Positions 52,401 through 61,057 are shown, numbered from the stretch's first letter. The stretch is DNA of 64,000 bases from Prosthecobacter sp. (GCA_019186985.1 JABARQ010000011.1:1-64000), one strand, 5' to 3'. Notes: generated by a model from the letters alone, not told the origin. Numbers and translations are program-made.

Positions 52401-53578
52401 AGGGCGGTGCGAAGTTTCTGATGGCGGCCGTGCTGGACAAGGTCGTGCCCGTGAACGACCTCGACGGCATCATCGTCGAGCGACTCGCCACCGTGCTCGG
52501 CGACGATCCCTTGCTCGAAAAGCTGCAGCAGCAGCTCGGCGGCGTTTTCCGGGAGGTCCTGCTGCTCGACGGCCGGGACACGGCGTGGGTTGATTCGAAG
52601 ATCACGCTCGAAGGTCCCTTCACCGTCGAGGCCTGGGTTCGGCTGGCGCCTGGCGTTGGCAATGAAGACTGCCTGCTGGGAACGCCCAATGGAATCCAGC
52701 TCAACTTCTTCCAGTCCAAGTTCCGCGTGTATGCAGGCAATGAGCTGCATGATGTCTGCGTGGCCTCGAAGCCGGTGACGCCGGAATTGTGGACGCATCT
52801 GGCCGTGACGCGCGATGCGCAGGGCATCTGCCGCATTTATCAAAACGGAGAACTTGATGCGGAAGGCGCCAAGCCCGCTCCGATGAAGTGGGAAGACTGC
52901 CGGATCGGGTGGAGCGGCCCCGCGAAGGGCACCGAGGGCGCCATCACCGAGTTCCGAGTGTGGAAAGTGGCTCGGAGTGCCGCTGAGATTCGTGGCGGCT
53001 TCGACAGGTCCTATGCGTCGAATGAGTCCCATAGGACCTATCTCAAAGCAGGTGAAAAGCTCGGCATGGGCGCCAGGATCGCCAAGACCATCGACAGCCC
53101 GCCGCTGCTCAGCGAAGACGCCGCGAAGGTCCTCGACGCCAAGTTTGCCAAATTCACGGACCTGGCCAGGAAAGGCAATCCCCAGGCGGGCAAAGCCCTC
53201 AGCGCGCTTTGCCTGGCGTGCCATCAAATCGGCAGCGCCGGCGGCCAGATCGGCCCGAACCTCTCCGGCGCGGGCGCGATGGGTCTGGAGGCCGTTTTGC
53301 GCAACATCCTCACGCCGAACGCCGCCATGGAGCCCGGCTACCGCATCTACCGCGTCGAAATGAAGAACGGCGACCTTATCGACGCCTTCTTTGTCAGTGA
53401 GGACAAGGATGCCGTCATCATCCGCCAGGCGGGCCTGCCCGACAGACGTCTGGGCAAGGCCGACATCCGCAGCACCCGGTTCATCCGGCGCAGCCTGATG
53501 CCTGAAGGCCTGCTGGACGGACTGGCGGATGCGCAGGTGGCCGATCTGCTGGCCTATCTCATGACCTTGAGGGGATAA
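49406..53578 (+). CDS. Five-module PVC-type heme protein (DUF1080, dehydrogenase, HEAT, LamG, cyt c)
   Basis: 1390 residues. Signal peptide (1-21), DUF1080 3-keto-disaccharide-hydrolase-like domain (about 22-215), linker with a 21-residue repeat-coded stretch (231-251), NHL/PQQ-type membrane-bound dehydrogenase propeller (about 265-640), helical HEAT-like region (about 650-1000), LamG/concanavalin-like domain (about 1050-1190), C-terminal cytochrome c with CLACH (1269-1273). The propeller plus heme suggests oxidation of a sugar with electron transfer to the heme. Divergent AraC copy 2 may regulate it. It is much longer than ordinary members. A 9-nt repeat array lies near residues 697-711. Confidence 0.85.
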   Translation: MRRPFALLAFCSLLYAHCHAQPVSLFDGKTLDGWDFDPAMWRVEDGVITGGSTTDRIKKNDFISTKKSYQNFELKLRIKVSGDPKTGMLNSGIQIRSVRAEHGAMSGYQVDCGAGWFGKIYDEHRRNKVIWSPAPEQQAALDKAVDVFGWNEYRIRAEGPRIQTWINGVHCMDYTEADPNIALDGHIAPQVHSGGVCLVQVKDVTIEELPATPGAPTWESLGGREAALKKVSSSKSQVPGNSKPETGNVKRDISYNNVQGTALTAQDQLKKFKLPEGYEIELVVQESEGLGKFVSVYFDQRGRMWTQTALEYPVDANENPAAAEAVYAGKGKDKVLVYPRESLNAKIPAGGLTNPTVFADGLAIPLGILPWGAGDGCYVQHGHDLKLYKDTNGDGRADTFGVVLTGFGVQDSHLFPHQFTRAPGGWIWMAQGLFNNSQVRKPGSEKVVDWPKCSMARMRPDGSEFEVISTGPNNIWGLVITGEGETFIQEANDYGYPVMPFHEYAYYPGGMEALKKSYQPDFPPQAEFRMGGTGLSGLALIESGSLKDKEAAHTMAVANPIISKIQTIAMHRDGAYWRLAQLPDLITCDDPFFRPVALTNGPDGCIYIVDWYNKIISHNEVPRAHPDRDKTRGRIWRVKPKAAKTEIHDFTKLSTEELVELLGKEPVGKVHLAWQELLDRKQLPATHFAAQEYLASSQFGQISQIGRNLSEQTIPALLAFAKPSLPGPTLPSSRGPKRIPVREAYDREFERFLVRMFLERQPDIVARFLDSEAAAKLPVEARVLASLALEPKASASRVAKLLPQLDRAPNDEELLRLAQFPEEPGVGEALKALLTNERSRSSVVAKLLVNRTKIDNSQIGRLIIDVSEQMMQSSDEKVRGQALDMVIGFQRGSEQAIIPPLMERQNRVLQRESVPMDASGELVHRLKALAAMRTQEAQLFYVLAGSDPDERVREAALDALISTSTNVAQSACERLFKLYPSLSSDQRKRVLLPLSGQAEGGAKFLMAAVLDKVVPVNDLDGIIVERLATVLGDDPLLEKLQQQLGGVFREVLLLDGRDTAWVDSKITLEGPFTVEAWVRLAPGVGNEDCLLGTPNGIQLNFFQSKFRVYAGNELHDVCVASKPVTPELWTHLAVTRDAQGICRIYQNGELDAEGAKPAPMKWEDCRIGWSGPAKGTEGAITEFRVWKVARSAAEIRGGFDRSYASNESHRTYLKAGEKLGMGARIAKTIDSPPLLSEDAAKVLDAKFAKFTDLARKGNPQAGKALSALCLACHQIGSAGGQIGPNLSGAGAMGLEAVLRNILTPNAAMEPGYRIYRVEMKNGDLIDAFFVSEDKDAVIIRQAGLPDRRLGKADIRSTRFIRRSLMPEGLLDGLADAQVADLLAYLMTLRG
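50096..50158 (+). repeat. Nine-unit 7-nt inverted array inside a coding region
   Basis: Exactly 63 nt made of nine heptamers: four of the form GTYYCAA/G and then five of the form GAAACNN, the reverse complement of the first type. The centre (GTTCCAGGAAAC) is nearly palindromic. The array starts on a codon boundary (residue 231) and encodes 21 residues in the linker between DUF1080 and the dehydrogenase domain. Seven is not a multiple of three, but nine units are. Looks like a dispersed repeat inserted in frame. Confidence 0.85.
51493..51537 (+). repeat. Five-unit 9-nt tandem array inside the same gene
   Basis: Five nonamers with consensus CRGTCAGAT (51493-51501 and on to 51537), the last two degenerate. 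Because 9 is a multiple of 3, the reading frame is kept whatever the copy number. It encodes repeats of S/G-Q-I/F near residues 697-708, between the propeller and the HEAT-like region. Distinct in sequence and period from the 7-nt array in the same gene. Confidence 0.75.
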
Positions 53579-53822
53579 TAGGTTCAGCTCCGGGTGCCAG
53601 TTCCGGCTGAGCTTGTGCATGAGATGCGAAACTGAATGAGATTTTGACCTCAGCGACAGGAGTCGTGTGATTTTCAGGCAAGCAGGGGGGCCAATCCCGT
53701 GAATCACGCCTGATTTGTGTTTCCTCCATCAAATCCTTCATGGAAGCCCTGCAAGGCCGGAGGATTAAGTTGTCATTCCAGCATGTCCTATGCTTGGATG
53801 AGAAGATTGTACCAAGCTTTCG

Positions 53823-54548
53823 ATGGCCGAAGACCCTGCATTTCCTCAAACACGCTGGACGCTTCTCAAGGTGTTGCGTGATGGCTCGGCCGAGGAGGCG
53901 CAGTCCGCCCTTGAAACCCTGTGCTCGGCCTACTGGTTTCCGCTTTATGTCTACGCACGAAGCCGGGGATTGAAGGAGTTTGATGCGGAGGACTCCGTGC
54001 AGAGCTTCTTTGCCCATGTTCTGCGCAGGGAGCTTTTTGCCAGGGCCGAGAAGGGCAGGGGCAGGCTGCGGTGGTTTCTGCTTTCCGCCTATGAAAGGTT
54101 CAGGATCAATGAATGGCGCAGAAGCCATGCTGGCAGCAATGGTGTGGTCGTGGAGTGGCCCCTGCGGGTGTCCGCCGAGGAGGCCGAGCAGCGTTATTTG
54201 CAGAACACCACGGACGGTGAGGACGCCTTCACCCTCTTCAACAGGGAGTGGGCCAGAAACCTGCTTGAACGCTGCCTGGACGATCTTCGCAAGGAGCATG
54301 AGGCGGATGGGCTGGCGGAGCGGTTTGAAGCCCTCGCCTCCGTGATGCTTGGCTCCAGCCTGGAAGGGGAGCCGGCAAGGCTTGCTGAAAAGCTTGGCAT
54401 GAGCCAGGTGGCCTTCCGCCAGGCCCTTTACCGCCTGCGCAGAAGGTATCGCGAAAAGATTGAGGCCGAACTGGCGCTGATCCTGGGAACTACAGACCAG
54501 GAGGTCATTCGGAATGAGATGCAGGAGCTGTGCAAATCCTTCGACTGA
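53823..54548 (+). CDS. ECF-like RNA polymerase sigma factor
   Basis: 241 residues. Region 2 resembles ECF sigma factors (TLCSAYWFPLYVYARSRG, DAEDSVQSFFAHVL), and region 4 is the HTH LAEKLGMSQVAFRQALYRLR. Similar sigma factors linked to Ser/Thr kinases occur across planctomycetes and Verrucomicrobia. The kinase gene starts 4 bp after its stop. It is therefore probably controlled by that kinase. The 244-bp upstream gap presumably holds its own promoter, which I could not define. Confidence 0.85.
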   Translation: MAEDPAFPQTRWTLLKVLRDGSAEEAQSALETLCSAYWFPLYVYARSRGLKEFDAEDSVQSFFAHVLRRELFARAEKGRGRLRWFLLSAYERFRINEWRRSHAGSNGVVVEWPLRVSAEEAEQRYLQNTTDGEDAFTLFNREWARNLLERCLDDLRKEHEADGLAERFEALASVMLGSSLEGEPARLAEKLGMSQVAFRQALYRLRRRYREKIEAELALILGTTDQEVIRNEMQELCKSFD

Positions 54549-54552
54549 CGCC

Positions 54553-55488
54553 ATGTCTGAATTTTCCACCAAGATCATCCACGGCCGGGAGCGCCTTATC
54601 CTCTCCCTTTTGCTGGAGTCGGATGCCCCCGACGCTGTGGAAGCAACTCCCGGCGTGGATTCCAGGATCGGGCCCTATGTCCTGCTTGAACGCCTGGGCG
54701 AAGGCAGGGTCGGTGTGGCCTGGCGCGCCAGGCAGGAGCAGCCCTTCCTGCGTGAGGTGGTGCTGAAGCTCATGAAGCCTGGCATGGACAGCCGCCAGGA
54801 TCTCGCGCTTTTCAGCCTTGAACGTCAGGCACTGGCCGCCATGGATCATCCCAGCATCGTGGCCCTGCTGGACATCGGTGTGACCCTGGATGGCCGGCCC
54901 TACTTTGTCATGGAACACGCCGCCGGGCGCAGCTTTGCGGAGCTGGCCGGCGAAACGACGATCACCTGGCAGGAGAAGCTGGAACTCTTCATCCAGGCCT
55001 CTTTGGCGGTCGCTCATGCCCATGGACGGGGAATCGTCCACCTGGATCTCCAGCCTGCGAACATCAAGGTGACGCAGAGCGAGGGGAGGCTGCTTCCCAA
55101 AGTCATCAATTTCGGCGTTGCCAGAACCCTGCCCAGGCAGTGGTGGGGTGACCTGGTTCCGGCTCATGGTCCAAGGCCCAGGCTCACCTCGCGCTTCACT
55201 TCACCGGAACAGCTCGTCGATGGCTCCTCGCCTGACCAGCGCAGCGATGTGTTCGCCCTGGGAGGCATTCTTCACGAGCTGCTGACTGGAACGAAGTTCC
55301 CCGGCTCCGGTTCAGGGCCGCAGCCTTCCCGGGATTGTCAGGATCTGCCCGCAGTCCTGTGGGATGTCATCCGACAGGCCACCGCCCAGAATCCCGGGGA
55401 GAGGCATGCTGACATCAACGCCCTGCTTGCCAGTCTGGCTCCGCTTGCAGAAAGGACGGTTTCCCCGGCCGAGGATGGATCCTCTTGA
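54553..55488 (+). CDS. Ser/Thr kinase-like protein with NFG in place of DFG (probable pseudokinase)
   Basis: 311 residues from the ATG at 54553. Kinase motifs: glycine loop GEGRVG, Lys72 in VVLKLMKP, catalytic loop HLDLQPANI (His163, Asp165, Asn170), SPEQ. Two departures: Lys of the HRDLKPxxN pattern is Gln167, and DFG is N186-F187-G188, which removes the Mg-binding Asp. There is no membrane helix or sensor domain. It lies 4 bp after the sigma factor gene. Probably a catalytically weak or dead regulator that binds the sigma factor; the M28 peptidase gene follows 22 bp on. Confidence 0.8.
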   Translation: MSEFSTKIIHGRERLILSLLLESDAPDAVEATPGVDSRIGPYVLLERLGEGRVGVAWRARQEQPFLREVVLKLMKPGMDSRQDLALFSLERQALAAMDHPSIVALLDIGVTLDGRPYFVMEHAAGRSFAELAGETTITWQEKLELFIQASLAVAHAHGRGIVHLDLQPANIKVTQSEGRLLPKVINFGVARTLPRQWWGDLVPAHGPRPRLTSRFTSPEQLVDGSSPDQRSDVFALGGILHELLTGTKFPGSGSGPQPSRDCQDLPAVLWDVIRQATAQNPGERHADINALLASLAPLAERTVSPAEDGSS

Positions 55489-55510
55489 CTGAAGCCGCTT
55501 CTGCGGGCGT

Positions 55511-58450
55511 ATGAACATCCCGACCATGCGCCTCATTACCGCCTCCCTGGTTTTTTTCACGTTCAGCGCCTCCGCCCAGACGGAGTCCGACTTTCTCACG
55601 AACATCCGGCAGATCACCTTCGAGGGCCGTCGTGCTGGTGAAGGATATTTCAGCGCCGATGGCGGCAAGATGGTCTTCCAGTCGGAGCGTGAGCCGGGCA
55701 ACCCCTTCTATCAGATCTACCTGATGGACCTGGAGACCGGCGACCAGGAACGCATCTCCCCCGGCATGGGCAAGACAACCTGCGCCTGGATTCATCCCGA
55801 CGGACAGCGCATCCTGTTCGCCAGCACGCACTCCGACCCACGCTCCAAGGAACTGCAGGACGCCGAATACAAGGACCGCGAGACCAGCCGGGTGCGGAAG
55901 TACTCCTGGGACTATGACGAAAACTACGACATCTGGGAATACAGCCTGGCGGACAAGTCCCTGAAAAACCTGACGAATCAAAAGGGTTACGACGCCGAGG
56001 GTGGCTGGTCGCCCGACGGCAGAAAGCTGGTCTTTGCAAGCAACCGCGCCGCTTATGACTCCGAGCTTTCCAAGGAGGACCGGGAACGGCTGAAGATCGA
56101 CAAGCAGTTCTTCATGGAAATCTACATCGCGGATGCCGACGGTTCGAACGTCAGGCGGCTGACCAACGAGCCCGGTTACGACGGCGGCCCCTTCTTCAGC
56201 GCCGACGGCTCGCGCATCTGCTGGCGCAGGTTCACGCCAAAGGGGGATGTCGCCGAGGTCTGGAGCATGAACACCGACGGCAGCGACGCCCGGCAGCTCA
56301 CCCGGCTGGGCGCCATGAGCTGGGCGCCGTATTTTCATCCGAGCGGTGAATACCTGATCTTCACGACCAACCTCAACGGCTTCGCCAATTTTGAGCTCTA
56401 CCTGGTGGATGCCGCCGGCAGGCACGAGCCTGTGCGTGTCACCACCACGGACGGCTTTGACGGCCTGCCGGTATTCTCCCCGGATGGCAGGCGGCTGTCC
56501 TGGACCAGCGGCCGCACCGCCGGCGGTCAGAGCCAGATCTTCATGGCGGACTGGGATCATGACCATGCCCGGGTGGCGCTTGGGCTCGACAAGAAGGCTG
56601 CACCCGCCGCGGCCGCCACCATCAAGACGCCGGATGTGGCGGCGACCAGGGCGGACATCAATCCGGCGGACATGCGCCAGCACGTGACCTTCCTGGCCGG
56701 CGACGAGCTTGAAGGCCGCCTCACCGGCACGCGTGGTGAGAAGCTTGCCACACAATATGTTGCCGATGTGTTCAAGGCCGTCGGCCTTCAGGAATACGGC
56801 GATGAAGGCTGGTTTGAGCCTTTTGACTTCACCGCCGGAGTCGCGCTCGGTGATGGCAACGCCCTGTCGCTGGATGCCGAACCGCAGACGGCGGACCGTG
56901 ACTGGAGGCCGCTGTCCTTCAGCCAGCTGGGCGAGGTGAAGGCTTCTCCTGTCGTGTTTGCAGGCTACGGCATCGAGACTCCGGAGGAGGCCACGGGCGG
57001 CGACGGCAAAAAGCTGGAGACCTACAGCAGCTACGCCCACCTGGATGTGAAGGACAAGTGGGTGCTCGTGCTGCGCTACCTGCCCGAAGGCGTCAGCAAG
57101 GAGCGCCGTGATGACCTCAGCCGTTATGCCAGCCTGCGTCACAAGGCCCTTGTCGCACGTCAGAAGGGCGCCAGGGGGCTGATCGTCGCCAGCGGGCCTA
57201 ACAGCAAGGTGGTGGACCAGCTGGTGCCGATGAGCTTTGACGCCTCGCTTGCCACCTCGGGCATTGCTGCGGTCAGCGTCACCGACACCCTGGCCGACAA
57301 GCTGCTGAAGCCCGCCGGGAAGACGATCAAGGAGCTTCAGGACAAGCTCGACACCGGCGACCTCATGGGTGGCATTGAATGTGGGAGGCTGGTGGTTTCC
57401 GCGAAGATCGACATCCGGCAGGAGAAGAAGACCGGCCGCAACGTGCTCGGTGTGCTGCCCGCCCGTGACAAGCCTGACCCGCATGTCGCTCCGCTCATCG
57501 TCTGCGCACACATCGACCACCTCGGCAACAAGGGCGGGGGGAACTCCCGTGCCAAGGGGGATGACCTCAACAAGATCCATCACGGGGCGGACGACAATGC
57601 CAGCGGCGTCGCCGGTGTCATTGAAATCGCCCAGTATCTGGCCGACCAGAAGAGGCAGGGGAAGATCAAGCTGACCCGGGATGTGATCTTTGCCGCCTGG
57701 AGCGGCGAGGAGCTCGGACTGCTTGGCAGCAACCATTTTGTGGAATCCCTGGCGAAGATGTTTCGCGGAGATCCCAATGGCAGGCTGACCGGCATGTTTG
57801 CCGCCTGCCTGAACATGGACATGATCGGCCGGTTCCAGAAGACGCTGGTGCTTCAGGGGGTTGGATCAAGCTCCTGGTGGGCGAAGGAAATTGAAAAGCG
57901 CAACGCGCCGATCGGGCTCCCTGTGACGACGCAGAATGATGCTCATCTTCCCACCGACAGCACGACCTTCTACCTGCGAGGCATCCCGACGTTGAACGCC
58001 TTCACCGGCAGCCATGCGGACTATCATCTGCCCAGCGACACGGCGGAAAAGATCGACTACGAAAACGCCGCGAAGATCGCCAGGCTCATGGGGCTCATCG
58101 CCCGCAGCATCGCCACGGCGGACAGCAATCCGGACTATGTCGCGATGGAGGCGCCCAAGAGCCAGGGCAGCCGCGGCGGCCTGCGCGCCTACCTGGGGAC
58201 GATTCCTGATTATGCCCAGGGCGACACCAAGGGGGTGAAGCTCAGCGGCGTTTCACCCATCGGGCCGGCTGCGAAGGCCGGAGTGAAGGGCGGCGATGTC
58301 ATCATCAAGCTCAGCGGCAAGGACGTGCTGAACATCTACGATTACACCAGCCTGATGGGAGAGCTGAAGATCGGCCAGGAGACCACCATCACCGTGCTCA
58401 GGGAAGGCAGGGAGCTGACCTTGAAGCTGACGCCCGGTTCCCGGGAATGA
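55511..58450 (+). CDS. Exported M28 peptidase with TolB-like propeller and PDZ domain
   Basis: 979 residues (an ATG at 55526 is also possible; signal peptide follows). An N-terminal WD40/PD40 (TolB-like) propeller holds repeats such as FSADGGKMVFQS, WSPDGRKLVFAS and FSPDGRRLSWTS. A PA-like domain precedes the M28 core with CAHIDHLG (zinc ligands His667, Asp669), GADDNASG (bridging Asp694), EELGLLGS (Glu733, Glu734), and a HLPSDTAEKID zinc-ligand His near 855. A PDZ domain ends the protein (about 890-979). Probably a periplasmic aminopeptidase. Convergent with the sialidase-like gene. Confidence 0.9.
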   Translation: MNIPTMRLITASLVFFTFSASAQTESDFLTNIRQITFEGRRAGEGYFSADGGKMVFQSEREPGNPFYQIYLMDLETGDQERISPGMGKTTCAWIHPDGQRILFASTHSDPRSKELQDAEYKDRETSRVRKYSWDYDENYDIWEYSLADKSLKNLTNQKGYDAEGGWSPDGRKLVFASNRAAYDSELSKEDRERLKIDKQFFMEIYIADADGSNVRRLTNEPGYDGGPFFSADGSRICWRRFTPKGDVAEVWSMNTDGSDARQLTRLGAMSWAPYFHPSGEYLIFTTNLNGFANFELYLVDAAGRHEPVRVTTTDGFDGLPVFSPDGRRLSWTSGRTAGGQSQIFMADWDHDHARVALGLDKKAAPAAAATIKTPDVAATRADINPADMRQHVTFLAGDELEGRLTGTRGEKLATQYVADVFKAVGLQEYGDEGWFEPFDFTAGVALGDGNALSLDAEPQTADRDWRPLSFSQLGEVKASPVVFAGYGIETPEEATGGDGKKLETYSSYAHLDVKDKWVLVLRYLPEGVSKERRDDLSRYASLRHKALVARQKGARGLIVASGPNSKVVDQLVPMSFDASLATSGIAAVSVTDTLADKLLKPAGKTIKELQDKLDTGDLMGGIECGRLVVSAKIDIRQEKKTGRNVLGVLPARDKPDPHVAPLIVCAHIDHLGNKGGGNSRAKGDDLNKIHHGADDNASGVAGVIEIAQYLADQKRQGKIKLTRDVIFAAWSGEELGLLGSNHFVESLAKMFRGDPNGRLTGMFAACLNMDMIGRFQKTLVLQGVGSSSWWAKEIEKRNAPIGLPVTTQNDAHLPTDSTTFYLRGIPTLNAFTGSHADYHLPSDTAEKIDYENAAKIARLMGLIARSIATADSNPDYVAMEAPKSQGSRGGLRAYLGTIPDYAQGDTKGVKLSGVSPIGPAAKAGVKGGDVIIKLSGKDVLNIYDYTSLMGELKIGQETTITVLREGRELTLKLTPGSRE

Positions 58451-58471
58451 GCAGGGCTGCGGCCCGCCAGA

Positions 58472-59533
58472 TCACGGGGAGGGAGCGTCCCAGATGGCGA
58501 CTCCCATGTGGTAGCGCTGGTGGTTTTCACTGGCCTTCGAGTACCATGCCGTCACAAGACGGCCGTCGGCACGCTGGACCGTGCTCGGGTAACCACAGTC
58601 CGAATTGAGCGTGTGCGCGATGCGGACGGGTTCGCCCCATGTCACTCCTTCATCGGCGGTCAGCCTGGCAAGCACGCCGAACTGGTCCTTGATCCGGCTG
58701 CCGTGGGACAGGAGGATTCGCCCGTCCTTGAGCCGGACCAGGTGGCCGTTGATCTCGTTCCTGGCGGTCACACGCCGCGGCTCGCCCCAGGTGACGCCGT
58801 CGTCCTCGGAAATGAAGACGTCCATGCCGGTTTCCCTGGCAGCCGCCATCCAGCGTTTTCCATCCAGATGAAGAAGGGTGGTCTCATTGCCGGTCGGATG
58901 AATGGTGCCCGTGCGCCTCCATGTCGTGCCGTCGTCATCACTGCGGAAATGCCAGGAGCGGTAGCCTCTGGTTTTGGTGCTTTTGGCCGGGTCGGTGAAT
59001 TCACCGCCATAACAAGAAACATGGAGCGCGCCGTCCGCGCCCTGCTTGATGTCGCCGAAGGGAATGTAGTTCGTCCACCCGGCGTCGGGTGCGGGAAACT
59101 CCTTCAGCTGCGTCCAGGTCCTGCCTCCGTCCCTGCTGCGGCAGATCCACAGCGGGAGGATGTCGTCCCGGAAGGCGGCCTGCTTCGGGCGCTGCGGCTG
59201 CTTCACGTCCGTCCAGCCGGAGCAGAGCACCAGCAGGTCGCCGTTTTTCGCCAGTCCTGCGGCATGGTTCATCCGGTTTGTATGCGGTTCGTTGGGCGCG
59301 GGGATGCCGCGTTTCTCCCAGAACTCTCCGGTGGCGCTGTTCCAGCATTCAACGGCTCCCTCCATCTGGCCATGGCTTGGCCTGCCAAAAAGCGTGGCAT
59401 TGATGCTGCCGTCTGGCATCAAGGTGAGGGCGGGCCAGGCACAGACGTTGTCGATGGCGACAAGGCGCGTGGTTTCCTCGGCCGGGAGGATCGCGTGGAC
59501 GGCGGCGATGAGAACAAGCGACAGTCGTTTCAT
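58472..59533 (-). CDS. Secreted BNR-repeat sialidase-like protein
   Basis: 353 residues from the ATG at 59533 (signal peptide MKRLSLVLIAAVHA). Asp-box (BNR) motifs SRDGGRTW, SDDDGTTW and SEDDGVTW mark a six-bladed propeller as in exo-alpha-sialidases. A classic sialidase Arg triad is not clear, so the glycan substrate is uncertain. Last in a leftward cluster of secreted carbohydrate genes, and 40 bp from the propeller glycosidase-like gene. Confidence 0.85.
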   Translation of the reverse strand: MKRLSLVLIAAVHAILPAEETTRLVAIDNVCAWPALTLMPDGSINATLFGRPSHGQMEGAVECWNSATGEFWEKRGIPAPNEPHTNRMNHAAGLAKNGDLLVLCSGWTDVKQPQRPKQAAFRDDILPLWICRSRDGGRTWTQLKEFPAPDAGWTNYIPFGDIKQGADGALHVSCYGGEFTDPAKSTKTRGYRSWHFRSDDDGTTWRRTGTIHPTGNETTLLHLDGKRWMAAARETGMDVFISEDDGVTWGEPRRVTARNEINGHLVRLKDGRILLSHGSRIKDQFGVLARLTADEGVTWGEPVRIAHTLNSDCGYPSTVQRADGRLVTAWYSKASENHQRYHMGVAIWDAPSP

Positions 59534-59573
59534 GGCATGAAGGCTGGATGGCTGTTTCAGGAGTGCGGGCTGT

Positions 59574-60968
59574 TCAATCGGCAAACCGCAGGGCATAGAG
59601 GTCCGCATCCTTCATCAGGAAGCGCAGGCGGAAGGTGCTGCCGGCGAGCCTGGTGGTGTCCAGCACGTCGGTCTCGAACTCATCGCCGAAGATCTCGGCT
59701 GACTTTACGAGGACCTTGTCCTGGTCGTCGATCGCCTCGATCTTGATGAAGCCCGTTGCAGAGGTGGCGAAGTTGAGCCGCAGCCTGCCTCCCGGACACT
59801 TGAGGGGATGCGTGGTGAACTCACCGCCCCTGGCGTCCGCATGCATGGAGGCAAACCCCTGCCTGCGAACGGTCAGGCGGCGGATGCGATGATCCGGATG
59901 ACGGTAGTGCTCGCTGATGTAAAGCGACCATTCGGTGTCGCTGGATTCATAGATGCCGCAGGCGGTCATGTTGCTGCGCTCGGTCCAGTTCCTGAGGTCG
60001 GGGCCGGGCCGCACCCAGGCTTCGAGGAAGGGACGGTCCCAGTGGGTGCCGTCACGGCTGGACATGAAGACGGCGTCACTCACGCCCGGGCCGCCCGAAT
60101 GGCCGGGAACCTTGACGCGGCTGGTGGCGAAGCGTTTGGGGAAGGAAAGGAATAGATGCGGGGCGGTGGGGCAGGGGACGGTGGCGCTGGTGTAGAAATG
60201 CTCGGCTGGAACGTCCTTCGCATAGGTGTGCGGGACGCCGTCGCTCCAGGTCAGGAAGTCCGCCGAGGCCATGCTCTGGATGGCGCGGACCTTGTTGGAA
60301 AAAATCCGGCTGTAGCTTGCATAGCGACTCCGTGTGACGTCCCAGAAGGCGAGGTTCTGCGAATCAAAGGCCCCCTTGGTGATCACCGGTTCCGTCTTCA
60401 TCTTCTTCCAATGAACGCCGTCCGGTGACACGAAGGCGTACAGACCACCGGGAGTCTCCCCCTGGTGCCAGTTCTTGCCGGGCAGCTTGACGCCTCCCAG
60501 GGCCTTGTAGCGCTCCCCGGGCCTGGCGTTTGGATTGCTGTCCAGAAACGGGGCGAAGTTATGCGACTCGACGCCGCGCCAGACGACGTTGTTGTCCTTG
60601 GTGCCTCCGGCCTCGATCAGGCCGAGCTTCGGCCGTGTGAAGTGGATGCCGTCTTCGCTTTCCACAAAGCAGGTCACCTGGGCGTCGCTGTGGTCGCTGC
60701 CACCGGCGGAACCACGGTAATAAAGCCGCACCTTTCGGCCGTCCTGGATGACCGAAAAGTAGCCGCAGGTCGGGCCCTCCCAGGGCTTGTCCGTGGTCAG
60801 CACGACCTCGCGCCTGACCGGTTCATGGAGCTTCAGCTCCAGCCCTTGTTTGGCGGCGACCAGGAATTCATCCACGAAAGGCTCCCAGCGTGAACCGATG
60901 TCCAGCGGTTCGGCGGCCTGGGTGCCAAGGGTTAGGGCGAAGGCGGAGAGGAAGGCGGCGGCTTTCAT
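59574..60968 (-). CDS. Secreted five-bladed propeller glycosidase-like protein
   Basis: 464 residues from the ATG at 60968 (signal peptide MKAAAFLSAFALTLGTQA). Repeated propeller phrases (ESEDGIHFTRP, SPDGVHWKKM, SRDGTHWDRPF) and WEPFVDEFLVA suggest a GH32/GH43-type five-bladed fold, frequent in Verrucomicrobia and Planctomycetes. The catalytic acids could not be assigned. 40 bp upstream of the sialidase-like gene and 89 bp downstream of the acetylesterase, all on the minus strand. Confidence 0.78.
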   Translation of the reverse strand: MKAAAFLSAFALTLGTQAAEPLDIGSRWEPFVDEFLVAAKQGLELKLHEPVRREVVLTTDKPWEGPTCGYFSVIQDGRKVRLYYRGSAGGSDHSDAQVTCFVESEDGIHFTRPKLGLIEAGGTKDNNVVWRGVESHNFAPFLDSNPNARPGERYKALGGVKLPGKNWHQGETPGGLYAFVSPDGVHWKKMKTEPVITKGAFDSQNLAFWDVTRSRYASYSRIFSNKVRAIQSMASADFLTWSDGVPHTYAKDVPAEHFYTSATVPCPTAPHLFLSFPKRFATSRVKVPGHSGGPGVSDAVFMSSRDGTHWDRPFLEAWVRPGPDLRNWTERSNMTACGIYESSDTEWSLYISEHYRHPDHRIRRLTVRRQGFASMHADARGGEFTTHPLKCPGGRLRLNFATSATGFIKIEAIDDQDKVLVKSAEIFGDEFETDVLDTTRLAGSTFRLRFLMKDADLYALRFAD

Positions 60969-61057
60969 GGCGTGCTGACTTGAAACGCAGGACGGGCTGG
61001 CAAACCAACTTTGCACCGCTGGTCCTTTGAGCAGACCAGGGTTCCAGCCGGAGCTGA

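Noticed and set aside
53559-54578. A 339-codon minus-strand open frame over the sigma factor
   Set aside because: Antisense to a recognisable ECF-like sigma factor; no motif of its own.
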